NCBI GenBank assembly: GCA_021413535.1
Contig: JAIOQF010000171.1
Location: 1-12,928, forward strand
From: Verrucomicrobiota bacterium
GTDB lineage: Bacteria > Verrucomicrobiota > Verrucomicrobiia > Verrucomicrobiales > Verrucomicrobiaceae
Direction: 5' to 3'
DNA length: 12,928 nt
In this document: positions 1 to 6,137 of the stretch, one piece after another
Layout: each line of letters starts with the position of its first letter
How positions within the stretch are numbered: position 1 is the stretch's first letter
The notes under the pieces: model-generated
The model's database searches: none
Told to the model about the DNA's origin: nothing
The model's input: the letters and a program-made list of their open reading frames with translations, nothing else
Made by a program: the position numbers and the translations under genes

Positions 1-58
1 CATCTAGATTCATTCATTCCTTTCACGATAGCTTACCGATAGACAAGTGGCGCTAGCC
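1..58 (-). other. Possible start of a further attC site, cut by the window edge
   Basis: The minus-strand 46-aa cassette gene ends in GGCTAGC (plus positions 52-58), which resembles the R'' box RYYYAAC of an attC site with the stop codon TAG inside it. The cassette gene at 980-1501 ends the same way, in GCCTAGC. The partner R' box would lie outside the window, so the palindrome cannot be tested. The remaining 50 bases hold no gene that I can see. Confidence 0.3.
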
Positions 59-193
59 TGGACAGCGGCGCTCAAGCTCCCGAATAATCTCGTCGCACTC
101 TGGCACTGACTTACTCGCTAAGTCAAAAACGTGCTCCCATCTTCCATCGCGAATCTCGTCCGCAAGCTGGTATGCCGCTTCGTAAAGAGTCAT
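53..193 (-). CDS. Small cassette-encoded protein, 46 aa, unknown function
   Basis: This short minus-strand ORF begins MTLYEAAYQLADEIRDGRWE and ends ELERRCPG followed by TAG. The start ATG lies only about 17 bases inside the cassette boundary, which is the R' box GTTAGAC (plus 205-211). Genes at integron cassette 5' ends are typically placed this close. The stop codon lies in an R''-like box (52-58), which supports the ORF being real despite its size. The protein is acidic and predicted mostly helical, with two Cys and no signal peptide or membrane segment. I do not recognise a named family. Small soluble proteins of this kind are common integron cargo, but that says nothing about its job. No Shine-Dalgarno sequence precedes the start. 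Confidence 0.55.
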   Translation of the reverse strand: MTLYEAAYQLADEIRDGRWEHVFDLASKSVPECDEIIRELERRCPG

Positions 194-204
194 GGTGCGA
201 TGTG

Positions 205-332
205 GTCTAACGTCAAAGCGCATCCACCACTACCAGCGGCGGCGGAAGACAATCATGGGGTTGAGGTTCAAACTACGGGAAGTCATCTAAACAGGGCGGT
301 TGGTGGTGGCTGGATGACGCGACTTGTTAGGC
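205..332 (-). repeat. attC-like recombination site (integron cassette boundary), 128 bp
   Basis: On the minus strand the site starts with R'' GCCTAAC followed by AAGTCG (plus 326-332) and ends with R' GTTAGAC (plus 205-211). Both boxes fit the attC consensus RYYYAAC / GTTRRRY. The two arms form an imperfect palindrome: the left arm on the plus strand reads GCGCATCCACCACTACC and the reverse complement of the right arm reads GCGTCATCCAGCCACCACC. The length is near that of long VCR-type attC sites. The stop codon of the upstream cassette gene (327-836) is the TAA inside R''. Boxes, arm pairing, length and stop placement agree, so this call is strong without an integrase in view. Confidence 0.8.
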
Positions 333-836
333 GACTTTATGTTTGAAGTGGAGCCATACAACGATCTTCTTGCCGTTACTTTCGGTGAAGTCGAACCAGA
401 CTTCTTCGTCGTCTTTGGGCGTGCCGGACACATAGAGGTCGCGTGATGTAATCTCACTGCGCGTCTGCCCGTCTGAAGCTTTGCTGGTGACAAGTTCCGA
501 AACGGTGAGTTGAGCGGTGAAGGCGATTCTCTCGCCCTCGAGTTGCGGTGTAACCCGAACAGTAATGCCGATGGGAACGGGTTTAAATGCACTGGGTGCA
601 ACACTCGCGGGCTGATGCTCGCGAGTGACTTCGATCTGTGCTTGCTGTCCTGACTTCGTGGTGGCGCGGGGCGCACTGAGCAAGTCAATGCCTTTGGCTT
701 GGGCGAGCTTCGCGAGGTCGTGTGGAATGGCTTCCTTGCTTGACTCGATGAACTTGGCTTCGATGGTAATCTGCTCGGCTGCAAGCAGCGACACCGGCAA
801 AAGCAGCAGAAGCGTGTAGAGGATGGTGGATTTCAT
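327..836 (-). CDS. Cassette-encoded exported protein with a secretin-like segment
   Basis: The 169-aa product starts with a clear Sec signal peptide, MKSTILYTLLLLLPVSLLAA, probably cleaved near AAEQ. The mature part begins ITIEAKFIE, continues with LLSAPRATTKSGQQAQIEV, and later has PIGITVRVTPQLEGERIAF. This order (IEAKFIE / lsaPr-ttksGqqA-iev / GitvrVtPql) resembles the beta-strand core of secretin (type II/III secretion and PilQ) C-terminal domains. The protein is far shorter than any complete secretin and lacks N0/N1 domains. I infer a stand-alone, secretin-derived periplasmic or outer-membrane module; pore formation is not shown. The TAA stop lies inside the attC box at 326-332 and the start is about 40 bases from the preceding boundary, so it is the sole gene of its cassette. 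Confidence 0.75.
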   Translation of the reverse strand: MKSTILYTLLLLLPVSLLAAEQITIEAKFIESSKEAIPHDLAKLAQAKGIDLLSAPRATTKSGQQAQIEVTREHQPASVAPSAFKPVPIGITVRVTPQLEGERIAFTAQLTVSELVTSKASDGQTRSEITSRDLYVSGTPKDDEEVWFDFTESNGKKIVVWLHFKHKVA

Positions 837-870
837 GTTGTTGGCTGTGGTTTTAGAAAAAGCGTCCTGA

Positions 871-897
871 GTCGCCTAACGTCTCAGATTAGGCGAC
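871..897. repeat. Perfect 9-bp inverted repeat inside the cassette junction
   Basis: GTCGCCTAA (871-879) and TTAGGCGAC (889-897) are exact inverted copies separated by 9 bases. The left copy contains the R' box of the attC at 874-985. The same 9-mer TTAGGCGAC recurs at 327-335, at the gene end/R'' junction of the next cassette. It may simply be the L'/R' end of the attC or a remnant of a second site. It has no T-tract and is not a good terminator. Confidence 0.6.
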
Positions 898-985
898 GGC
901 GAGCGGGAAGCGTCGATGACACGACAGATGCAATTCGAGCCGTTGCCTGCATCCGTTTTGTTCGTTCTTTGTTCTCGGGCTAGGC
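874..985 (-). repeat. attC-like recombination site, 112 bp
   Basis: On the minus strand the site begins with GCCTAGC (plus 979-985), an R'' variant that contains the TAG stop of the 980-1501 gene. It ends with R' GTTAGGC (plus 874-880), which fits GTTRRRY exactly. The arms share partial pairing, including a GATGCA/TGCATC pair near the centre and CGAG-rich blocks further out. Pairing is weaker than in the 205-332 site and R'' has G instead of A in the AAC core. Position, length and the embedded stop still favour an attC. Confidence 0.6.
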
Positions 986-1501
986 GGTCTGAATATCATG
1001 GCTGTCAGAAGATGTGGAAGTGGTGGTGGCCCGATAGCTCCATCGCTCAAGGCAAAACAAGCATGGAAGCCAGATAGCTCCATAGATGCAGGCCGATGAG
1101 AGGGTGGTGGGCAGAAAGTGCAGGAATGTAGGCCAGTGAACACCGAAAGCGTAGCGACCAAGTCCTGAAGACTTACCATCATCGCCCCAGTTCACAGTGG
1201 CGTCCCGGTGAAGGTATGTGTAGTGCTCCGTGTAGCCGCGAAAAACCTCGTAAATCAGGATAGAAACCACACCAGAGATGGCAACACCGAGCAACTGAGT
1301 GACAAACAAACTCCGAGGTAGAAGCCGCCGGATCACGAACAGGTGCAACGGCAAGGCAACGGCTACCGTGGCAAATCCTGCGAAGTAGAGATTGGCGGCA
1401 AAGTCGTGAATCATTCCAATAAAGCTGTTCCAGAAGGCTGTCAGAGCCACCGAGATCACGAAGAGAATCACAACTCCTATGGCACGGCGATCAGGCAGCA
1501 T
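980..1501 (-). CDS. Cassette-encoded multi-pass membrane protein, unknown function
   Basis: The 173-aa protein has about four hydrophobic helices: roughly residues 8-30 (IGVVILFVISVALTAFW), 35-57, 65-85 (LFVTQLLGVAISGVVSILIY) and 125-152. A hydrophilic loop with several Tyr/His residues lies between the third and fourth, and the tail is rich in Ser and Thr. I do not recognise the family. The gene is the first of the array in transcription order and starts 40 bases after the end of the chromosomal hydrolase gene. Its TAG stop is inside the R''-like box of the following attC. ATG at 1501 is the first in-frame ATG and immediately precedes the first membrane helix. No Shine-Dalgarno sequence is visible. 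Confidence 0.7.
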   Translation of the reverse strand: MLPDRRAIGVVILFVISVALTAFWNSFIGMIHDFAANLYFAGFATVAVALPLHLFVIRRLLPRSLFVTQLLGVAISGVVSILIYEVFRGYTEHYTYLHRDATVNWGDDGKSSGLGRYAFGVHWPTFLHFLPTTLSSACIYGAIWLPCLFCLERWSYRATTTSTSSDSHDIQTA

Positions 1502-1508
1502 GTCGAGT

Positions 1509-1539
1509 GGCGTGTTGTAGTTTGACTATCAACTCCGCC
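1509..1539. repeat. Hairpin at the junction of chromosome and cassette array
   Basis: The plus strand reads GGCG (1509-1512), AGTTTGA, CTA, TCAACT and CGCC (1536-1539). The outer GGCG/CGCC arms pair, and the inner AGTTtGA/TCAACT arms pair with one bulged base. It sits between the stop of the hydrolase gene and the ATG of the first cassette gene. It could be a weak hairpin ending the hydrolase transcript, although it lacks a T-run, or the degenerate insertion point of the array. The minus strand has GTTGATA, close to but not matching an R' box. Confidence 0.35.
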
Positions 1540-1541
1540 TC

Positions 1542-2450
1542 TTATGGCGTCTTGCTCTCGACAGCACCTTTCTTGATGTCGCCGAGGAATCCACCGAGGC
1601 GGAGCCAGTCGGCCAGATGGGCACTCCAGGTGCCGAGGATGGGATCGCTCAGTTTCAAGCCCACACCGTGGGGGCCGCGTTGATAAATGTGCATTTCCGC
1701 TGGCACATGATGTTTGCGCAGTGCGAGATAATAGTTAACCGCGTTTTCCGCAGGCACGACTTTGTCTTCGTCTGTCTGAAAAATGAACGTGGGCGGGGTG
1801 CGATCAGTGACGTTGTTCTGGCTGCTGAGTTTGGTTGCGAGCTGGTCATCGTCTTTATCCGGACCGAGCAGGTTGGCGCGCGATCCTTTGTGCGTGAAGT
1901 CGTTCATCATGGTGATGACGGGATAGCCGAGCACGCAGACATCCGGCCTTGATGAAACGCGGTCGATGGGGTCGGCTGCTTTGGCATCGCCGTCGTCGAA
2001 CAAGGTGGCGGCAGTGGAGGCCAGGTGCCCGCCTGCGGAGAAGCCGGTGATGCCGATGCGCTGGGGATCGATGGCGTATTTCTGGGCATTCGAGCGGACC
2101 CAGCGCAGGGCACGTTTGGCATCGTTCAACTCAATGGGATGATGATAGCCCTTGGAGCCGAGCCGGTAGTAAAGCACGAATGCGGTGACGCCGAGACGGT
2201 TATAAAATTCCGCGATTTGCTTTCCTTCGTGGTCAGCAGCCAGCACGCCGTAGCCGCCGCCGGGGCAGACGACCATGGCCGCGCCATTTGCTTTTTCTGC
2301 GGGCAGATAAATTTCCACACGCGGTATGTCCTGGGGCTTGTCACCTTTTGCGCCCGGTGCGCCTTGCGGCCAGAGGTTGACGCTTTCTGGCCCGGCGTGG
2401 GCCAGTGCGGTCATGAAGATGAAAATTAACAGAGCGGTGGATTTATTCAT
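1542..2450 (-). CDS. Exported alpha/beta-hydrolase, probable carbohydrate esterase
   Basis: The 302-aa product has a signal peptide (residues 1-19, ending ALAHA). It then shows the alpha/beta-hydrolase fold: an oxyanion-hole motif CPGGGYG (about 62-68), a nucleophile elbow GFSAGG with Ser138, a late acid region QTDEDKVVP and the catalytic His in RGPHGVG near residue 260. This layout (GGGY, GxSAGG, late Asp and GxHGxG) is that of the BD-FAE/acetyl-xylan-esterase-like group that verrucomicrobia and planctomycetes use to deacetylate polysaccharides. The substrate cannot be read from sequence. The start lies 6 bases after the stop of the upstream DMT permease, so the two are probably cotranscribed. 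Length is normal and all catalytic residues are present. Confidence 0.85.
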   Translation of the reverse strand: MNKSTALLIFIFMTALAHAGPESVNLWPQGAPGAKGDKPQDIPRVEIYLPAEKANGAAMVVCPGGGYGVLAADHEGKQIAEFYNRLGVTAFVLYYRLGSKGYHHPIELNDAKRALRWVRSNAQKYAIDPQRIGITGFSAGGHLASTAATLFDDGDAKAADPIDRVSSRPDVCVLGYPVITMMNDFTHKGSRANLLGPDKDDDQLATKLSSQNNVTDRTPPTFIFQTDEDKVVPAENAVNYYLALRKHHVPAEMHIYQRGPHGVGLKLSDPILGTWSAHLADWLRLGGFLGDIKKGAVESKTP

Positions 2451-2456
2451 GGAGAG

Positions 2457-3341
2457 TCACTCTATCACGAGCGTGATGGCGAGCAACATGAGCAGTGCGC
2501 CGACCAATCGCCAGCGCATGACCATGTTGCCGGCATGGCGCTCGCTGTTGGCAAACCAATGTCCGATGAACCAGACTGCCAGCACGCTGAACAAGCCGCG
2601 CATGCTGTAGATGATGTTCGCGCGCGTGGCGTGCTGATAGATGGCAATGCCGCCGATGAACAAGGCGGACTGCATTCCCAGCAGCATGGCTCCCGGGCCC
2701 AGCCAGGGCCAGACGTTGCGGGGAATATCACGCAAGGGCGCCCGGAAAAACGGCACCAGCACAAATGAGAGCAGGGCTCCGAATAAGAAAATGAGCGGGA
2801 GCATGCGGCCGATGCCCCAGGCAGGCGTCCACTTTTGGACCAACACGTCGAACAGGGCGAAGCAGAGCGACCCGCATCCGCCGGAGATCAAGGTGATGCC
2901 GACATGGCGTGAGGGTTGGGCGGCGTCTCGCTGATTCAGGCAAGTCAGGGCCATGACGCTGAGGACGGCGGCGATCCAGAGTTTTGCCCCCACTGCTTCC
3001 GCCAAGAGCAGGGTGGTGAAGAATGCGACCAGCACCACTTTGATGCCGAAGACGGGAACGGCCACGGAGACGTCGCCGCGTTCGATGGCGTAAAACTGGA
3101 GCGACTGACCTGCGACCAGCAACGCACCGATGACGGCTGGCTGCCAGAGGCGATCCGCGTGAAAGCTGCCGCCGAACAGCCAGAGCGGGGAATTGACCGC
3201 AGCGACGATAAAATTGGCGGCGAAAGTGGTGCGCCAGACACCCAAGCCGAAACCGCTGGCCCGCTTGATCAGCAAGGCGCTGACGACGTAAATGAATGCG
3301 GCGCACAGCGGCAGGAGGAACGGAGCAGTGTGGGCAGTCAT
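2457..3341 (-). CDS. EamA/DMT-family transporter
   Basis: The 294-aa protein consists almost entirely of hydrophobic helices, about ten, in two halves. The first half covers residues 1-130, beginning PFLLPLCAAFIYVVSALLIK and including FGIKVVLVAFFTTLLLAEAV. A short polar linker (NQRDAAQPSR) follows, and the second half starts VGITLISGGCGSLCFALFDV. Size and two-fold layout fit the drug/metabolite transporter (EamA) superfamily of inner-membrane permeases. The AxxxxGDVSVAVPVFGIKVV segment is typical of the fourth and fifth helices in this fold. The substrate is unknown. It is the first gene of a two-gene minus-strand unit with the hydrolase, and it diverges from the TPR gene across about 112 bp. 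Confidence 0.8.
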   Translation of the reverse strand: MTAHTAPFLLPLCAAFIYVVSALLIKRASGFGLGVWRTTFAANFIVAAVNSPLWLFGGSFHADRLWQPAVIGALLVAGQSLQFYAIERGDVSVAVPVFGIKVVLVAFFTTLLLAEAVGAKLWIAAVLSVMALTCLNQRDAAQPSRHVGITLISGGCGSLCFALFDVLVQKWTPAWGIGRMLPLIFLFGALLSFVLVPFFRAPLRDIPRNVWPWLGPGAMLLGMQSALFIGGIAIYQHATRANIIYSMRGLFSVLAVWFIGHWFANSERHAGNMVMRWRLVGALLMLLAITLVIE

Positions 3342-3417
3342 TAAGGGTGCGCTGGTCGATAGAAGGGGAAACAGTCTGCCGCAAGTGAAGCCTTGAGTGT
3401 TCGGTCAGCCATAGTAG

Positions 3418-3446
3418 TTGACGCAAGGTGGAGGTTCCTCTAGTTT
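3418..3446 (+). promoter_or_regulatory. Candidate sigma-70-type promoter for the TPR/LptE operon
   Basis: TTGACG (3418-3423) is followed after exactly 17 bases by TAGTTT (3441-3446). The -35 matches the consensus at five of six positions; the -10 is weaker (TA...T). Transcription would start near 3453, directly at or before the ATG at 3454, so the mRNA would be leaderless or nearly so. That fits the absence of a Shine-Dalgarno sequence here. The promoter lies in the divergent region between the DMT permease and the TPR gene. Confidence 0.4.
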
Positions 3447-3453
3447 CGCGGAC

Positions 3454-4791
3454 ATGAAGGCTCATTACTTCCACGCTGCCGCTGTTGCCGCAGTGATTCT
3501 CTCAGTCATGACAGCACCTGCGGCGCAGGCGGTTGATTTGTCCAAGGCTAATCCCGCCAACTGGTTTAAGAAGGAGGAGGCGACGGTGCCCAGCTCCGGG
3601 CAGAAACAGTCGCAGGAATCCGCCGCCGCCGCGATGAATCGCGATGCAAAGACAGCAGTCTCCACTGGCAACAAAGGGCGCGCTCTGGATATCTACAAGT
3701 CCGTGGTTAAGCAGTATCCTTTCACGGACGCTGCTGCCGACGCCCAGTTTGAATATTCCAAGCTGCTGCGCGAGAACGGAAAATTCGAAGATGCCTATGA
3801 AGGCTTCCAGAAGTTCATCACCGACTTCCGCCAGAGCCCGCGCTTCGCGGAAGCAGTGCAGGAGCAGTTCCAGATCGCCGAAGAATCCCGCACCGGAAAG
3901 CATTCCTCCATCTTCGTGGTCATCCCAGCCAAGGTGGGTCCCACCAAACTGATCGAGATGTATCAGGGTGTGATTCGCAACGCGCCTTTCAGCAAATATT
4001 CCGCGCCGGCCATGTTTGCCATTGGTGAAATCTATCAGGACAAGGGCGACAAGGCGCTGGCTGACGCCGCTTTCCAGCAGGTAGTGGATAACCATCCGGG
4101 CACCAAGATTGCGGCGGAAGCGCAGTTCCGCATTGGTTCCATCAACAATGCCAACGCCAAGCGCACGCAGGACTCCGCCAACCTCGTCAAAGCGCGTGAC
4201 GCTCTGGAAATTTACAAGGCCAGCCATCCGACCGGTGATCGCATGGGTGAGATTGAAGCTCTGAAAAAACAGAACACTGATCTCAGCGCCGTCCGCGCCT
4301 TGGAGATCGCCGAGTTTTATCAGAAATCTGGCAAGCCCAAGGCTGCGGCTATCTATTATAACGAAGCCATCAAGTTCGGTTCAGCCGAAGCTGCGGTCAA
4401 GGCGCGTGAGCAACTCGCGGTCGTGGCCGCCGCGCATCCTGAGGAAGTTAAAGAGAACGCCGAAAACGATTTCACAGTTCCAGCGGCGATGAATCTCAAG
4501 AACCGTTCGGATTACGCCGGTCCTCCGGTGCCCGAGCTGGCCAAGCTCAGCCAGAAAACCAAGATGCGGGTCGAGAAGGATGACTTCAAACCGATCCCGC
4601 TCAAGGAGCCTGAGCTGCCCACCCGGCCTACGACAGCGCCCGCGCCGGGCATGTTGATCCCGCCGACTCCTGCCACCGGTGGTGACAAGCCTTTACTGCT
4701 GCCGGTGCCGCCCGTGCCGGGCATGGCTCCTCCCAACGCCCTGCCTATCCCGCCGAAGCCAGCGGACGACAGCGCGCCGAAAAATAACTGA
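3454..4791 (+). CDS. Periplasmic TPR protein, BamD/YbgF-like, with a Pro-rich tail
   Basis: I place the start at ATG 3454 because the product then begins with a clean signal peptide, MKAHYFHAAAVAAVILSVMT, with a cleavage site near AAQA/VDL. A longer frame from 3418 would put hydrophilic residues before it. The 445-aa protein has tetratricopeptide-type repeats, for example GRALDIYKSVVKQYPFTDAA, GKFEDAYEGFQKFITDFRQS and KALADAAFQQVVDNHPGTK. This YPxS/A-type spacing is typical of BamD and YbgF/CpoB. There is no lipobox Cys, so it is not a lipoprotein like classical BamD. The last ~90 residues are rich in Pro (PVPELAKL, PTRPTTAPAPG, PPVPGMAPP). An envelope-assembly scaffold is inferred from the fold and from the LptE-like gene 41 bp downstream. 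Confidence 0.8.
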   Translation: MKAHYFHAAAVAAVILSVMTAPAAQAVDLSKANPANWFKKEEATVPSSGQKQSQESAAAAMNRDAKTAVSTGNKGRALDIYKSVVKQYPFTDAAADAQFEYSKLLRENGKFEDAYEGFQKFITDFRQSPRFAEAVQEQFQIAEESRTGKHSSIFVVIPAKVGPTKLIEMYQGVIRNAPFSKYSAPAMFAIGEIYQDKGDKALADAAFQQVVDNHPGTKIAAEAQFRIGSINNANAKRTQDSANLVKARDALEIYKASHPTGDRMGEIEALKKQNTDLSAVRALEIAEFYQKSGKPKAAAIYYNEAIKFGSAEAAVKAREQLAVVAAAHPEEVKENAENDFTVPAAMNLKNRSDYAGPPVPELAKLSQKTKMRVEKDDFKPIPLKEPELPTRPTTAPAPGMLIPPTPATGGDKPLLLPVPPVPGMAPPNALPIPPKPADDSAPKNN

Positions 4792-4832
4792 CGTTTACTT
4801 TATAGGCATCATCCGCACTCCCGACCGCTCCC

Positions 4833-5342
4833 ATGAAAAAAGCATCCTTCCTTCTCACCGCAGTTGCGCTCCTTTCCCTAGTCAGTTGCGCCGGTTATCG
4901 ACCTGGTGTCAGCAAGCCCAAACAACTGGCCGCTGTGACCAAGCTGGCCGTGCCCACTTTCAAGAATGAAACGCTCCAACCTCGACTGGAAGTGCTGGTC
5001 ACCAACGCTGTGATCAAGCAGCTGCAGATCGCCGGCGCCTACAAAATTGTGCCAGTGGGCGAAGCTGACGCTGTGCTGCACGGAGTCATCGAGGACATCA
5101 CCAGCCGCCAGTATCGTGCCCAGCGTAACAACACGATTAAAACCAGCCAGCTTCTGGTCGGTCTCATCCTCAAATACGAAGTCAAAGGCGTGAACGGCGA
5201 AGTCTTGCTCCATGGAGAACCTCGCGCGGTCTCCACTCTCATTCTGGATCCCAACTTCCAAGTCACCCGGCAGCAGGCGCTGGCTGATGCCGCCTCCCGG
5301 CTCTCAGAGACGCTCAGCATCGAGATTACCGAGGGCTGGTAA
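4833..5342 (+). CDS. LptE-like LPS-assembly lipoprotein
   Basis: The 169-aa product begins MKKASFLLTAVALLSLVSCA, a lipoprotein signal peptide with lipobox LVSC and acylated Cys19. GYRPG then KLAVPTFKNETLQPRLEVLV (about residues 35-57) is the typical start of the LptE fold: a beta strand with a conserved 'P.F.N.T.....E' pattern before a helix (TNAVIKQLQ). The LSETLSIEITEGW end is also characteristic. LptE plugs the LptD barrel that delivers lipopolysaccharide to the outer leaflet, so the organism should have LPS or a related lipid. It follows the TPR gene by 41 bp and precedes rsmI by 21 bp. I call it LptE-like because lptD is not visible. Confidence 0.75.
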   Translation: MKKASFLLTAVALLSLVSCAGYRPGVSKPKQLAAVTKLAVPTFKNETLQPRLEVLVTNAVIKQLQIAGAYKIVPVGEADAVLHGVIEDITSRQYRAQRNNTIKTSQLLVGLILKYEVKGVNGEVLLHGEPRAVSTLILDPNFQVTRQQALADAASRLSETLSIEITEGW

Positions 5343-5363
5343 AGGCGCGCCGTCTTCGCGCAG

Positions 5364-6092
5364 ATGAGCGGATCCATTGCAGACAGCGGCGTCCTTCGCC
5401 TCGTGGCCACGCCCATCGGCAATTTGGGTGATCTCTCCAACCGCGCTGTCGAAGGTTTGCGCAGCGCTGCCTTGATCGCCTGCGAGGACACTCGTCGCAC
5501 GGCGCGACTGCTCCAGCATTACGAACTTCACGTTCCCATGCTCAGCCTGACCGAGCACAACGAAGCCCGGCGCATCCCGGAGTTGCTGGAGAAAATTTCC
5601 TCCGGTGAAAATATCGCGCTGGTTTCTGATGCCGGATTTCCCACGGTGAGCGATCCTGGTCAGCGGCTCGTCCATGCAGCCATCGCCGCAGGGGTGCGGG
5701 TTGAAGTTCTGCCCGGCCCCAGTGCCGTGCTCACCGCGCTGGCGGGTTCCGGATTGCCGACTGTTCCATTTTATTTTGGCGGCTTCCTCCCGCATAAAAA
5801 AGGCCAGCGGGACAAGGAGCTTTGCCTCGCGATGGAACGTGACTGCACCAGCATCTATTTTGAATCGCCCTATCGTGTGGTGGATACTCTTGGCATGATT
5901 GCCGCCCGTCTTCCGGCGCATCCGGTGGTGGTGGCCCGGGAGCTGACTAAAATGTTTGAGGAATTTCAGCGTGGCCCGGCGCAGTCTGTGCTGGAATATT
6001 ATCAGCTTCACGCCCCCAAGGGCGAGATCACCCTGCTCATCGCTCCTCACGAACTTCCCAACTGGATGACCCGCACCACTGCTCCCGCCTGA
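5364..6092 (+). CDS. rsmI: 16S rRNA (cytidine-2'-O)-methyltransferase RsmI
   Basis: RsmI uses S-adenosylmethionine to methylate the ribose of C1402 in the 16S rRNA decoding centre. The 242-aa product has the family hallmarks in order: LVATPIGNLGDLSNRAVEGL near the N terminus, IACEDTRRTARLL, LTEHNE, ALVSDAGFPTVSDPG, VLPGPSAVLTAL and FYFGGFLP. Together these make the tetrapyrrole-methylase-type SAM-binding fold. It is shorter than the E. coli enzyme (about 286 residues) and ends soon after the catalytic domain, so the C-terminal extension is missing, which is common in the wider family. The TGA at 6090 is followed by about 45 bp before glgP. Confidence 0.92.
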   Translation: MSGSIADSGVLRLVATPIGNLGDLSNRAVEGLRSAALIACEDTRRTARLLQHYELHVPMLSLTEHNEARRIPELLEKISSGENIALVSDAGFPTVSDPGQRLVHAAIAAGVRVEVLPGPSAVLTALAGSGLPTVPFYFGGFLPHKKGQRDKELCLAMERDCTSIYFESPYRVVDTLGMIAARLPAHPVVVARELTKMFEEFQRGPAQSVLEYYQLHAPKGEITLLIAPHELPNWMTRTTAPA

Positions 6093-6137
6093 CTTATCCT
6101 TTTTCACTGGCAACTTGTCCCTTATCCCTTCTCAAAA

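Noticed and set aside
287..784. 165-aa minus-strand ORF overlapping the secretin-like gene
   Set aside because: Out-of-frame shadow of 327-836; composition is Ser/Pro/Arg-rich, without domain sense, while the other frame has a signal peptide and an attC-embedded stop.
2728..3474. 248-aa minus-strand ORF overlapping the DMT permease
   Set aside because: Arg/His-rich out-of-frame shadow; the permease frame has a clear membrane-protein pattern.
5304..6113. 269-aa minus-strand ORF opposite rsmI
   Set aside because: Antisense shadow of rsmI, which carries all family motifs.
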